A stretch of DNA of 64,000 nucleotides from Ruminococcus sp. AF31-8BH (GCF_003460605.1 NZ_QTVN01000002.1:176573-240572), one strand, 5' to 3'; shown: positions 41,416-50,002, numbered from the stretch's first letter. Notes: generated by a model not told the origin, from the sequence alone. Program-made: numbers and translations.

Positions 41416-42204
41416 ATGAACAAAGAATTTATCAAAAATGTAGTCTTTTCTGATATCCGAAAAAATGACAATTTAATAAAACGTGGAGATCTTATCGACT
41501 TTGAACTTACAAAAATTCTGATGAATGCAAAAACAACAGAAATCACTAATGCATTTTATAGATATGATAACTTAACTCCCACAGATAAGGTTTTATATGA
41601 ATATCAAATAAAATGTCCTATTTGCGGGAAAATATATACTCGGATGATTTCTAAAACTAGAATTTTAAATATGATTAAATGTATCAATAATAAAGACACT
41701 AATAACGAGTATTTCAGATGCGAAGAATGTGAGACAGAATATCAGAAGCAAATAAAGATCAAACAATCAATATCTCATGAAAAATGGGAAAAAGAAAGAA
41801 AAGAGGAACTTGCAAATCTTACTCTCAGATACAAGGAGTATTTAAATCCTAAAGCTTGCTTTAGAGATGGAGTATCTGCAAAAGACAAAATTAACTATAT
41901 CATGTATCAAAAATATGGAACTAACCCAGATCAAGACGAAATATACAAAGAGATTAACAACATGGATTATAACGATTTTTTACATACACCGTATTGGGAT
42001 GGAGTTAGAAATTATAAGTTAAAAAGTGCAAATTACCGTTGCCAGCTATGCGGAAATAGTGGAAAACTTAATGTCCACCATAAAACATATGAAAATCACG
42101 GACGAGAACATATGAGATCAGTTGCAGATAACGATCTCATAGTGTTATGCGAAAATTGCCATAGAAAATTTCACTATAAATTAGACAGAGCGGCAGGTGA
42201 ATAA
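41416..42204 (+). CDS. HNH endonuclease with N-terminal zinc ribbon
   Basis: A 262-residue protein. A Cys4 ribbon lies at about residues 55-100 (CPICGK and CEECE). The HNH nuclease domain is C-terminal: YRCQLCGNSGKLNVHHKTYE, then DLIVLCENCHRKFH. The His-His pair and two CxxC zinc knuckles are intact. HNH enzymes of this type assist packaging or act as homing nucleases. Here it may explain acquisition of the accessory block. Confidence 0.85.
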   Translation: MNKEFIKNVVFSDIRKNDNLIKRGDLIDFELTKILMNAKTTEITNAFYRYDNLTPTDKVLYEYQIKCPICGKIYTRMISKTRILNMIKCINNKDTNNEYFRCEECETEYQKQIKIKQSISHEKWEKERKEELANLTLRYKEYLNPKACFRDGVSAKDKINYIMYQKYGTNPDQDEIYKEINNMDYNDFLHTPYWDGVRNYKLKSANYRCQLCGNSGKLNVHHKTYENHGREHMRSVADNDLIVLCENCHRKFHYKLDRAAGE

Positions 42205-42205
42205 G

Positions 42206-43261
42206 ATGGAGAAAATTAAAAAAGTAGTTTTGCGTGAAGATTTGCTTGCTATTACAGGAGATTTTCGTAAAGCAATCATATTAAAACAATTTATTTATTG
42301 GTCTGAAAGAGTTTCCGATGCAGATAAATTCATTGAAAAAGAAAATGAAATCGCACGAAAAAATGGAGAAGAAGAAAAGGAATTATTTTATGGCTGGATA
42401 TACAAAACAGCAGAAGAACTATCCAATGAAATCATGCTTGGCTTATCTGTGAGCCAAGTAAGGCGGTATATCAATGAACTGGTTAATATGGGCTTTATTT
42501 CAAAAAGAAATAACCCAAAATACAAATGGGACAGAACTTTACAATATCGCGTTAGCCTTGTAAATATAGCAAAAGCACTTAAAGAAAAAGGTTATCCTTT
42601 AAGCGATTACAAAATTAATTTGCCAGATGATTTTTCCAATGCGCATGAGTGCGCAATGAATGAAGCACTCATGAACGATCAATACGATTCAAACCGTCAA
42701 GCAATACCAGAAACTACAAACAGAGATTATATTTCAGATATTAATGATAAACCAGATACTACATCTCCTACGGAGTTAAAAGAAAAAGAGAAAAATGCAT
42801 ACCACTCTAAAGAGTGGTTCAATTCTCAACATATCAAAAATATGTTGACCGAGGATAGCATCCAGTATACTCCAATAGACCGTAAATCTTTTAACTGGTC
42901 TGCATTCAAGAACCAGGTTGCAGTGCGTATTGAAGAATTGGGATATACGACAAGCCCATATACAACCAACCGCTTCCTGGTAGTATCGAAGTATTTCTTC
43001 AAGATGTACGAAAAGCGAACCAGAAAACCGCACATAAAAATCAATCAAGACGCTTTGGATAATATCCTGGACAAGTTTGGATTCGGGCCAAATCCAGATT
43101 ACTTCCAGAATGTTGAGATTGAAACATACATGAAAGTGATTGATGAATACTTTGGCACTTCATTTAGTGAGTACACGGATCACCATTATTCGCATTTCAT
43201 GTCTGGCTATATACGGAAAAATTTGTTAATGAAAGTTGAGGACAGGGAGGACACATTATGA
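42206..43261 (+). CDS. Winged-helix replication-type protein (replisome organiser-like)
   Basis: A 351-residue protein. Residues 1-140 resemble phage/plasmid replication initiators with a winged helix (AEELSNEIMLGLSVSQVRRY, INELVNMGFISKRNN). A charged linker and a C-terminal helical domain (LDNILDKFGFGPNPDYFQNV) follow. ATG at 42206 is preferred over GTG at 42197 because AGGTGA lies upstream. Finding such a gene inside the tail module is unusual. Confidence 0.5.
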   Translation: MEKIKKVVLREDLLAITGDFRKAIILKQFIYWSERVSDADKFIEKENEIARKNGEEEKELFYGWIYKTAEELSNEIMLGLSVSQVRRYINELVNMGFISKRNNPKYKWDRTLQYRVSLVNIAKALKEKGYPLSDYKINLPDDFSNAHECAMNEALMNDQYDSNRQAIPETTNRDYISDINDKPDTTSPTELKEKEKNAYHSKEWFNSQHIKNMLTEDSIQYTPIDRKSFNWSAFKNQVAVRIEELGYTTSPYTTNRFLVVSKYFFKMYEKRTRKPHIKINQDALDNILDKFGFGPNPDYFQNVEIETYMKVIDEYFGTSFSEYTDHHYSHFMSGYIRKNLLMKVEDREDTL

Positions 43262-43890
43262 AAAAAATAAAAGCACTACTGGCAACCATTATCTGTATTT
43301 GCATTATTGCTGGGCTAACAGGCTGTGCGGCTAATGACGATTACATGAATGACGTGAAAGGAAATCTTTCTGGTAATAGTTATACAATCTACACCTACGA
43401 TAACTACGGTCAAAAGGTTATGACCACCACAGGGGACAAGATTAATATTGCCGGGAATAAAACTAAATCCAAGGGCTACGATAGCGAGGGTAACGAAACA
43501 ACCAGCTATGACGTATCTTCCGTCATTACAATTCTGATTGACGGTAAAGAAATTGAAAGCTGTGGTGATACTTGTATTTTTGAGCAAAAAGGATTGAAGC
43601 CAGAGGTTGATTTTACCCAGGAGGATATAATTAGCCATTCAACTGGGAAGATTTCAGAGAACACATACATAGCCGGGATTGTGAATTATTATAAAAATTA
43701 TTTCGGGAAATCTAGGGTTGTAGTAATAAAATCTCAACTCGGGCAACCGATAGCCGCATATTCTGGTGACGAGGTGTTCTGGAAAATCCCGGACGATCTG
43801 CCTAAAATGACAAAGCTAATGATTGACGGAAAAGCTCTTTATATCCACAGGGCAAATTTCCAGATTATTGATAAAGAATTACTGCAATAA
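43258..43890 (+). CDS. Lipoprotein, DUF5052 type
   Basis: A 210-residue secreted lipoprotein. The signal peptide (KIKALLATIICICIIAGLTG) ends in the lipobox LTGC. The mature part is a beta-rich DUF5052-like domain (NSYTIYTYDNYGQKVMTT). Overlaps the previous gene by 4 nt. Prophage lipoproteins often block superinfection; that role is an inference. Confidence 0.78.
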   Translation: MKKIKALLATIICICIIAGLTGCAANDDYMNDVKGNLSGNSYTIYTYDNYGQKVMTTTGDKINIAGNKTKSKGYDSEGNETTSYDVSSVITILIDGKEIESCGDTCIFEQKGLKPEVDFTQEDIISHSTGKISENTYIAGIVNYYKNYFGKSRVVVIKSQLGQPIAAYSGDEVFWKIPDDLPKMTKLMIDGKALYIHRANFQIIDKELLQ

Positions 43891-43997
43891 AATAGCCAAA
43901 TTCGTCTTAAAACCTCTTACCAGATAAAATATAGGCGAAATCAAATAAAATTGATTTTTCGCCAAAAAATACAAATAATTGTGGAGAATTAAAACAT

Positions 43998-44330
43998 ATG
44001 AGCCAAATAGGAACAGAACTTCCAACAGAATATTCAGACCGTTTCGATGAATTACGCCAGAATAGGGTTGAGGTAAGCTTTTACAAGTATGGTACGGCAA
44101 AAGATAACTTCGGGGAGAAGTTGGTAAACGCCTTGGAATCCCACGATATGTGCATCAAAAAGTATCGTGAGACCGGGAACACAGAATATCTTTGCGATGC
44201 AGCTAATTATCTAATGTTTGAGTTTATGTATCCGCAGATTCCGGGAGCATACTTCAAGGCAACAGACAGCGGAGAAAGTGCCGGAGTTGCCGGAACACCG
44301 ATTAATCAGCTAAAGGAGAAGTGGTATTGA
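43998..44330 (+). CDS. Hypothetical phage protein
   Basis: A 110-residue protein (YLCDAANYLMFEFMYPQIPG segment) with GTGGAGAATTAAAAC upstream. Small proteins with this DAANYLM-type motif are common in phage early regions. It is coupled to the next gene. Confidence 0.6.
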   Translation: MSQIGTELPTEYSDRFDELRQNRVEVSFYKYGTAKDNFGEKLVNALESHDMCIKKYRETGNTEYLCDAANYLMFEFMYPQIPGAYFKATDSGESAGVAGTPINQLKEKWY

Positions 44331-44545
44331 TGAATTTCAAGCAGACTTACTTTTCCATCTGGCAAGATATATGGAACCTCCACAAGAAGTACGCCTTTAT
44401 CTCAAAGGATGATATTCCACAGTGGGAAAATCTCACCATGGAAGCAAACCGGATTCACGATAAATACGCTGATTCTTTCGGTGCGAAATTTGCCGAAGCT
44501 CTTTTGTTTGCTGTGACTGCGGAAATTGATAGAAAAGCGAAATAG
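44330..44545 (+). CDS. Hypothetical phage protein
   Basis: A 71-residue helical protein from ATG at 44330, starting at the stop of the preceding gene. Resembles small phage proteins containing FWNFHKKY-type segments (here IWNLHKKYAFI). Function unknown. Confidence 0.6.
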   Translation: MNFKQTYFSIWQDIWNLHKKYAFISKDDIPQWENLTMEANRIHDKYADSFGAKFAEALLFAVTAEIDRKAK

Positions 44546-44607
44546 GGCTTCCAGAATGCGTCCCAAAGTGGTACAATATGGGTATCATACTAAGGAGGGG
44601 GATATTT

Positions 44608-46116
44608 ATGGCACTGATTAAATGTCCAGAATGCGGCAAGGAAATAAGTGATAAAGCGGCAAGTTGCCCGAACTGTGGATTCCCGATAACACAGGGAAAT
44701 GTAACACAGGAACCGCCACAGAAGCAAAAGGAATACGACATTGAGATGTTAGATTCCATGAGAATCAAGGCTTCAAAAGCGAATATCGAGGTTTACTACA
44801 AAGGAAATCTGTTACTTGAAGCGAATCCTATGGATTTTGTATTGAATTATGATAAGGAAGAACCAGATGATTTAGGGAGAGTACAGTTGAAAGTTGCTTT
44901 TTCAATTCCGAAATATGCAAAGCCTTTCAAAATTTGCTTATCAACAGGTTCTTCCGCATATGAACAGGCAAAGGAATTTACAACAGAGATTGCGGAGAGG
45001 TATTTCAAAAAACAATATGTTGTTGAATGGTATATGCTAGACAAGAGTGTAATGGATAATTGCGACAGGGGCGAAGCAAACAAGGCCAGAACAACTATTG
45101 AGAATATCGAAAAACCTAAAACATATTCTGCACCAAAACCACAGTACACAACACAGCCGACAGCTACCAAGAAAAAGAAAAAAGGGGGATGCGCAAACTA
45201 TTTTGGTTTTATCTGCCTTGTGTTTATTCTAATTGGCTGGTATTCATCTAAAACAGAGAAAACAGCAGATACATCCAAAACACAGACGGAAAAATCCAGT
45301 AGTTACGAAAGAAAAGCAACTCCTACAGTAGAAGAGAAAAAACAGAATGTGGCTCCAATTACTTTTGATGATGAATTACAAACATTTAATTCTGGTGAAT
45401 ATTCTTATATCACTGACAGCGATTTATATAAATATGCAGTCAATATGAGCGGAGCTAAAATTTATACTGTAGCAACAATAAGTGAGATTAAAGACAATAA
45501 GGTGCAAGTTACTATTGGTGATAAATACATGATGAGTAATTTTAATGTATCTGATAGTAAATTGTATGCAAAATATGAAAGCGGTCTTAAAGATGATGAT
45601 GTGGTTGCTATTCTTGGAACAGTATCAAATGTAGATTCATGGGGATTTATGGGAGATTCCATAAATTTAGAGAATTGTATGGTATTTGCAAAAGGTGATG
45701 AAGCTAAAAGCTATAAAAAGGATGCTTCAGATGATAGTTTATCACAGTATTTTGTAGTGACAGAAGAAGTTGCTAATTCAAAAGAAGTTTCAGAGGACGA
45801 ATACAAGGCACTTTGCCAAACATTGGACTATAATGATATATTGAGAAACCCTGACAGTTACGATAAAAAACATTGTATTGTCTCTGGAACAATAGATCAG
45901 TCATTAGAAGGAATATTCGGTGGATATACGTTGTATATTGTTGACGGAAACGGTAATAAATGGGATTGTTCATATAGCTATGAGGATGGCGAAACACATT
46001 ACCTAGAAGGAGATTGGATAACCGTATACGGAACTTGTAGCGGAACATTAAATTCTACAACACTTCTTGGGAAACAAGTAACATTGCCAAGCATAGATGT
46101 TGAATACATTAACTGA
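44608..46116 (+). CDS. Zinc-ribbon membrane protein with OB-fold-like domains
   Basis: A 502-residue protein from ATG at 44608 (AAGGAGGGGG upstream). Residues 1-30 form a zinc ribbon (IKCPECGKEISDKAASCPNC). A single transmembrane helix near residue 200 (YFGFICLVFILIGWY) follows a KKKKKGG stop-transfer. The extracellular part has two tRNA_anti-like OB-fold segments. The start region closely resembles that of the signal-peptidase-like gene at 48759, suggesting a shared membrane-anchor module. Confidence 0.65.
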   Translation: MALIKCPECGKEISDKAASCPNCGFPITQGNVTQEPPQKQKEYDIEMLDSMRIKASKANIEVYYKGNLLLEANPMDFVLNYDKEEPDDLGRVQLKVAFSIPKYAKPFKICLSTGSSAYEQAKEFTTEIAERYFKKQYVVEWYMLDKSVMDNCDRGEANKARTTIENIEKPKTYSAPKPQYTTQPTATKKKKKGGCANYFGFICLVFILIGWYSSKTEKTADTSKTQTEKSSSYERKATPTVEEKKQNVAPITFDDELQTFNSGEYSYITDSDLYKYAVNMSGAKIYTVATISEIKDNKVQVTIGDKYMMSNFNVSDSKLYAKYESGLKDDDVVAILGTVSNVDSWGFMGDSINLENCMVFAKGDEAKSYKKDASDDSLSQYFVVTEEVANSKEVSEDEYKALCQTLDYNDILRNPDSYDKKHCIVSGTIDQSLEGIFGGYTLYIVDGNGNKWDCSYSYEDGETHYLEGDWITVYGTCSGTLNSTTLLGKQVTLPSIDVEYIN

Positions 46117-46123
46117 TAAAATT

Positions 46124-46152
46124 AGGCTAGGGAGAAATCTCTAGCCTTTTTG
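46124..46152 (+). terminator. Terminator of the zinc-ribbon gene
   Basis: AGGCTAG pairs with CTAGCCT around a GGA-GAAA-TCT extension, followed by TTTT. Closes the forward accessory operon. Confidence 0.75.
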
Positions 46153-46159
46153 CTGTTAT

Positions 46160-46188
46160 AAAAATAGAGCCAAGACTTCTTGGCTCTA
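46160..46188 (-). terminator. Terminator of the left antirepressor
   Basis: On the reverse strand TAGAGCCAAG pairs with CTTGGCTCTA around AAGT, followed by TTTT. It lies 6 nt after the reverse antirepressor gene. Confidence 0.7.
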
Positions 46189-46194
46189 CGGCAA

Positions 46195-47016
46195 TCATGC
46201 AATTTCTACTCTATATGCAATCATCATTTCTTTAATCACACCAATGTAAATTTCTTTCAGTCGCTTATCTTGCATGATTACGGACAGTTTATTAATCTGA
46301 TTAATCAGCTCTTTTGTGCAACCTCTTTCCTCAGCTCTGGAAATCGCATTTCTAAGTTTCTGATCTAATCGGCAACCAGCTCTGTCTGTCAGTCTGCGGT
46401 AGCTTTCATTTCTGGCGGCGGCATATTTGTTTCCGAATGAGTAAGAGAAATTGTCGCTCTCGGCAATCTTTGAAATACATCGGTTCACCCACTTCTCTGT
46501 GCCAACATCGGAATCCATCCCCTTGAAAGTATCAATGATGGTTTTCATGTTCTTCTCTTGTTGGTCGGCACGTTCCGCAAGTTTTTTCTGTTCCAGTTCG
46601 GTCTTAGCTACTTGTTGGAAAATCTGATTGAACATTTGCAGTTCGGGGGACAATTTAGAATAATCAATTACTTGTTGCTTTACCTTTTCTTCAAGTCTAG
46701 TAAAATATTCTCTAGCTTCTTCTGCTTTTTCGCTATTACCTTTTACCGATAACTTCTTTGCAAAATGAGCAGTAATTTTGTAGTCCTTAGTAGCCTGCCC
46801 TCCCCATTCGTCATTAATGACGAATGCCCAATAATCAACGTTTTCCTCTGCAAATTCATTTCCTGTAATGTTGCTCTTGCACCATCTTGAATAATTGCTA
46901 GAATCCAATTCTAAAAAGGCATATAACTTTCTGGCAGTAGTCATACCCTCTTCATCAATGCCAAGTGCAATCTCAATAGGTGTCTGGTTAGATGTGTTAA
47001 TTGTGATTTCGTTCAT
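46195..47016 (-). CDS. Antirepressor, AntA N-domain with RAGC-type C-domain
   Basis: A 273-residue protein. The AntA domain (TPIEIALGIDEEGMTTARKL) matches that of the 49241 gene almost base for base. The C-terminus (DRAGCRLDQKLRNAISRAEE, then GCTKELINQINKL) matches that of the gene at 60347. It is second in a reverse operon after an RHH gene. GGAGGATTTTTATAT precedes the ATG. Probably acts by binding the prophage repressor. Confidence 0.85.
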   Translation of the reverse strand: MNEITINTSNQTPIEIALGIDEEGMTTARKLYAFLELDSSNYSRWCKSNITGNEFAEENVDYWAFVINDEWGGQATKDYKITAHFAKKLSVKGNSEKAEEAREYFTRLEEKVKQQVIDYSKLSPELQMFNQIFQQVAKTELEQKKLAERADQQEKNMKTIIDTFKGMDSDVGTEKWVNRCISKIAESDNFSYSFGNKYAAARNESYRRLTDRAGCRLDQKLRNAISRAEERGCTKELINQINKLSVIMQDKRLKEIYIGVIKEMMIAYRVEIA

Positions 47017-47158
47017 ATATAAAAATCCTCCTGTAAAATTTTAATTTTTTATTTGCAAACAGGAGGCATATAGTGTTATACTTTATATAGTCTCCTATTT
47101 GGTGGCAGAAGTATTTAAGAGATTCTTAACTTTGGTCGGTACGGAATCTCTTATTTTT
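46919..47158 (-). repeat. Inverted repeat, left copy (240 bp)
   Basis: Covers the hairpin downstream of the RHH gene, an AGGAG/CTCCT operator-like palindrome, the ribosome-binding site and the first 32 codons of the antirepressor. Its reverse complement matches 49099-49339 with only about six differences, and about 160 bp around the start codon appear identical. Confidence 0.85.
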
Positions 47159-47633
47159 ATTTGTTTCTTACTTTTACATAATCTCTATAATCCGTTCTAT
47201 CTTTCAAATACTGTACAGTATCTTCTGCCTTTACATCTATATACATACTTAAAGACATAAGATAATTTTCAAGTTCATTACCGTTGCATTCATCTATTCT
47301 CTTTGTATACTTATCCAGTTCTTTTTCTCCGTCCCTAACAATGCTTGTAATTTCAATTTCACTTGTTCCGTCAACAGGGGCAAACTGAACTTCTAGTCCT
47401 CCCAATATAAAAGGTGCTATTTCATCCGCATTTTCAACTTCACTTTCATAATGCTCCAATATTACAATATTTAGAAAATGAATACTGTTATCTTGCAGCA
47501 GTTCTTCAAGTGCAACATTCGCCAATTCATTTTGGCTTCTTCCTGTGATCTGTGACAGTAGACCTAAATCTCTTTCAACATCTTCGTCAATTCTAAAAGA
47601 TTTTTGCACTTGTTTTTTATTTCGTACTAGCAT
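47157..47633 (-). CDS. Ribbon-helix-helix protein, long form
   Basis: A 158-residue protein. The first 45 residues form an RHH-like DNA-binding unit (KSFRIDEDVERDLGLLSQIT, GRSQNELANVALEELLQ). The remaining 110 residues form an acidic domain of unknown role. GAAAGGAG precedes the ATG. It lies directly upstream of the left antirepressor on the same strand, like a Mnt/Arc-type repressor of ant. Confidence 0.7.
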   Translation of the reverse strand: MLVRNKKQVQKSFRIDEDVERDLGLLSQITGRSQNELANVALEELLQDNSIHFLNIVILEHYESEVENADEIAPFILGGLEVQFAPVDGTSEIEITSIVRDGEKELDKYTKRIDECNGNELENYLMSLSMYIDVKAEDTVQYLKDRTDYRDYVKVRNK

Positions 47634-47760
47634 ACTTTATCTCCTTTCACAATGCTATTGTTTTTGATTGCATTATTATATTATAGAATTTTTAGTTAAA
47701 TGTCAATAAATTTCTGCTATTATTTTTAATAGCAAAGATTTTAAAAAATAGAAAATGATA

Positions 47761-47813
47761 TTGACTTCTAAATGACTTCATGGTATATTATAAGCGAGAA
47801 GTCAATATGACTT
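47761..47813 (+). promoter_or_regulatory. Promoter with TGACTTC operator repeats
   Basis: TTGACT (47761-47766), 17 bp, TATATT (47784-47789). TGACTTC begins at 47762, 47773 and 47807, and its inverse GAAGTCA at 47798. Two copies lie 11 bp apart, typical of RHH operators. It drives the 64-residue RHH gene, presumably under autorepression. Confidence 0.7.
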
Positions 47814-47835
47814 CAAGAAAGGAGAAATGCTATTA

Positions 47836-48030
47836 ATGAGTATTAAAACATTTACGTTAAGACTGACAGAAGAACAGCTTGATTTTGTCGGTGAGAAAGC
47901 AAAAGAAATGGGGGTGAGTAAAAACGATTATATTCGCAGATTAATTGATGGAGATATTCGTGCAGACAAAGAGGATAAAATCTTACAGGAAATTATCGAA
48001 ATCAAGAATATGTTAAAAGCAAACAAATAA
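47836..48030 (+). CDS. Ribbon-helix-helix regulator (Arc/CopG type)
   Basis: A 64-residue protein: strand KTFTLRLTEEQL, helices VGEKAKEMGVSKNDYIRRLI and a C-terminal helix. ATG at 47836 is preferred since AAGGAG is 11 nt upstream. Small RHH proteins repress antirepressor or maintenance genes. It is the central gene of the inverted-repeat island. Confidence 0.78.
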   Translation: MSIKTFTLRLTEEQLDFVGEKAKEMGVSKNDYIRRLIDGDIRADKEDKILQEIIEIKNMLKANK

Positions 48031-48079
48031 AAAAGGATTCACGCACCCTGGAAAAGTCGGAACTCTTTAAGCACTCAAC

Positions 48080-48150
48080 ACACCGAAGTGGTTGATATTG
48101 TTATCATATCTCCCTTCGGTGTAATTGTAAACACCGAAAGGAGATTTTTC
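48080..48150 (+). terminator. Terminator with competing stem (attenuator-like)
   Basis: CTTCGGTGT (48114-48122) can pair with the upstream ACACCGAAG (48080-48088) or with the downstream ACACCGAA (48131-48138). The second pairing extends with ATCTCC/GGAGAT to a strong stem followed by TTTTTC, a terminator. The two folds are mutually exclusive. It lies downstream of the RHH gene. Confidence 0.6.
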
Positions 48151-48165
48151 TGCCATACAATAGAA

Positions 48166-48189
48166 ATGCCAGGTGAATTCACCTGGCAT
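48166..48189. terminator. 24 bp perfect palindrome
   Basis: ATGCCAGGTGAA and TTCACCTGGCAT form a perfect 24 bp palindrome 6 nt beyond the reverse signal-peptidase-like gene. It probably terminates that transcript; a protein-binding site is also possible. Confidence 0.6.
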
Positions 48190-48195
48190 AGAAAA

Positions 48196-48759
48196 TCATT
48201 CGTTTACTTTTCCAATAATCTGGTCTTTTCTGACGTAGGTATTTTTCCAATACCTAGAATCTTTTGAATTATTGATATCATCTCCCAAAACAAAATAACA
48301 ATTTTCAGGAACTACATAAGGGCCAAAATCTCTTACAGGAACTGCATTTGCAAATGAAAGGTCAATTTTGGTATAGCCGTTTATAAAAATTTTTCCGTTT
48401 TGGATTTCAACCATCTCGCCAGGTAAGCCAATAATTCTTTTCACTAAAATTTGCTCTTCATCATCTGGGTAACGAAAAACTATAACATCGTATCGTTTTG
48501 GAGATGAAAAATAATAGTAAATAGAATTGTATGTATTATTTTCCCAGGGATAAACACCAAAGGCAGAATAATTCGTATCGGTTATATTTTTGTGCGTAAT
48601 TAAGAAGCCAAAAACACCTATAGATACTAAAGCAATAATTGTTATGATTACAGAGATAACAAATGTTTTTTTCTTTTTCAAGCAAAAACCACAATTAGGA
48701 CAATTTTTAGCGCTATTACTTACCTCTTTTCCACATTCTGGACATTTAATCAAAGACAT
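48196..48759 (-). CDS. Zinc-ribbon, membrane-anchored signal peptidase I-like protein
   Basis: A 187-residue protein from ATG at 48759 (GGAGGGGG upstream). Residues 1-30 form a zinc ribbon (IKCPECGKEVSNSAKNCPNC), then a transmembrane helix (FVISVIITIIALVSIGVFGF). Next comes an S26 peptidase-like domain with the catalytic-Lys box VKRIIGLPGE and box GDDINNSKDSR. The usual Ser motif SMxPT is not visible: the expected region reads NYSAFGVYPWENN. Catalysis is doubtful. Its upstream region and zinc ribbon resemble the 44608 gene. Confidence 0.75.
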   Translation of the reverse strand: MSLIKCPECGKEVSNSAKNCPNCGFCLKKKKTFVISVIITIIALVSIGVFGFLITHKNITDTNYSAFGVYPWENNTYNSIYYYFSSPKRYDVIVFRYPDDEEQILVKRIIGLPGEMVEIQNGKIFINGYTKIDLSFANAVPVRDFGPYVVPENCYFVLGDDINNSKDSRYWKNTYVRKDQIIGKVNE

Positions 48760-48850
48760 AAATACCCCCTCCTTTTTGCGATGATATATATATTTTACCA
48801 CTCCAAAACGGATAGCGGAATAGGAAATTTGAAAAAAGTTAAAATAATGC

Positions 48851-48895
48851 TTGACAGGATTGTTGCTACACACTATAATAGGATTGTAGCAACAA
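48851..48895 (+). promoter_or_regulatory. Consensus promoter with palindromic operator
   Basis: TTGACA (48851-48856), 17 bp, TATAAT (48874-48879). TTGTTGCTACA (48860-48870) faces TGTAGCAACAA (48885-48895), placing an 11 bp-arm palindrome over the -10 element. Its position suggests autorepression by the RHH protein encoded next. Confidence 0.8.
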
Positions 48896-48914
48896 AGAAA
48901 GAGAGGTGATATAA

Positions 48915-49106
48915 ATGGCTGCTATGAAAATCGGAACAAAATTAACTGACAATCCAAAAGACTATATGTTAAGGACAAGATTAGACAAGAAAACTCTTCA
49001 AAAACTGGATGCTGTTGCACTTGAAAAGGCTACTACAAGGTCTGAAATTGTGAGAATTGGGATTGAAATGCAGTATGATAAAATGTTCCAGAGTGATAAA
49101 AAATAA
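48915..49106 (+). CDS. Ribbon-helix-helix regulator, short form
   Basis: A 63-residue protein: strand YMLRTRLDKKTLQKLDAVAL followed by EKATTRSEIVRIGIEMQYDK, a CopG/Arc-type fold. GAGAGGTGATATAA precedes the ATG. Its stop codon lies at the edge of the right inverted repeat, immediately upstream of the right antirepressor, forming an RHH-Ant operon. Confidence 0.8.
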   Translation: MAAMKIGTKLTDNPKDYMLRTRLDKKTLQKLDAVALEKATTRSEIVRIGIEMQYDKMFQSDKK

Positions 49107-49339
49107 GAGATTCCCGACCGACCAAAGTTAAGAATCTCTTAAATGCTTCTGCCACCAAATAGGAGGCTATACAAATTATAACACTATATGCCTCCTGTTT
49201 GCAAATAAAAAATTAAAATTTTACAGGAGGATTTTTATATATGAACGAAATCACAATTAACACATCTAACCAGACACCTATTGAGATTGCACTTGGCATT
49301 GATGAAGAGGGTATGACTACTGCCAGAAAGTTATATGCT
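49099..49339 (+). repeat. Inverted repeat, right copy (about 240 bp)
   Basis: Matches the reverse complement of 46919-47158. It contains TAAGAGATTC/GAATCTCTTA (a 10 bp hairpin after the RHH gene), AGGAGGC/GCCTCCT (operator-like), the AGGAGG site and the 5' end of the antirepressor gene. Recombination with the left copy would invert about 1.9 kb. Confidence 0.85.
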
Positions 49340-50002
49340 TTTCTTGAGTTAGCGCCACAAAATTTTGCTAGATGGTGTAAGAGAAACATTGCAGAAAATG
49401 ATTTCGCAACCGAAAATGAGGATTATTTGCGACTCTTCCTTGAGGAGGAGACACCGACAGGTGGCGTTATTCAAAGAGAAGATTATAAACTCTCTGCCAG
49501 CTTTGCAAAGAAACTTTCTATGCAATCAAAGAGTGCCAAAGGTGAACAAGCCAGACAATATTTTCTCAAAGTAGAGGACAAATTAAAAGAAACGGTTCGC
49601 CACCCAGTACCAATGACCATCCCCGAACAGATTCAGCTTCTAGCACAGGGAAACGTAGAACTGAATAAGCGGATTGACGATATCCAGACAGAGTTTGAGA
49701 CTTTAAAAATGGATTTGCCGATTCTCCCGATTGAAGCGGAGAAAATCACGGAAGCCGTAAAGAGAAAAGGAACACTGGTACTTGGTGGCAAGGAATCCAA
49801 TGCTTACAATAGCCGTTCCATTCGCCAGAAGGTTTACAGTAACATTCATTCCAACCTGCGCTACCAGTTCCAGGTAAAAAGTTATAAGGCAATTAAGAGA
49901 AGCCAGGTAGAACAGGCAGTCAAGATTATTGGAGAATACAAACCGCCAGTTTTCTTGAAGAATGAGATTGATACAGAAAATGCACAGCAAAGATTCTTTT
50001 AA
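49241..50002 (+). CDS. Antirepressor, AntA N-domain with ORF6C-type C-domain
   Basis: A 253-residue protein. The AntA domain is nearly identical in its first 32 codons to the 46195 gene. The C-terminus (VLGGKESNAYNSRSIRQKVY, SYKAIKRSQVEQAVKII) is the ORF6C type. AGGAGG precedes the ATG. Second gene of the right RHH-Ant operon. Confidence 0.85.
   Translation: MNEITINTSNQTPIEIALGIDEEGMTTARKLYAFLELAPQNFARWCKRNIAENDFATENEDYLRLFLEEETPTGGVIQREDYKLSASFAKKLSMQSKSAKGEQARQYFLKVEDKLKETVRHPVPMTIPEQIQLLAQGNVELNKRIDDIQTEFETLKMDLPILPIEAEKITEAVKRKGTLVLGGKESNAYNSRSIRQKVYSNIHSNLRYQFQVKSYKAIKRSQVEQAVKIIGEYKPPVFLKNEIDTENAQQRFF

Noticed and set aside
44581-44588. Single reverse ATGATACC (GGTATCAT) upstream of the 44608 gene
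   Set aside because: Only one box, no partner at 20 bp and no following terminator, so not counted as a fourth late-promoter module.
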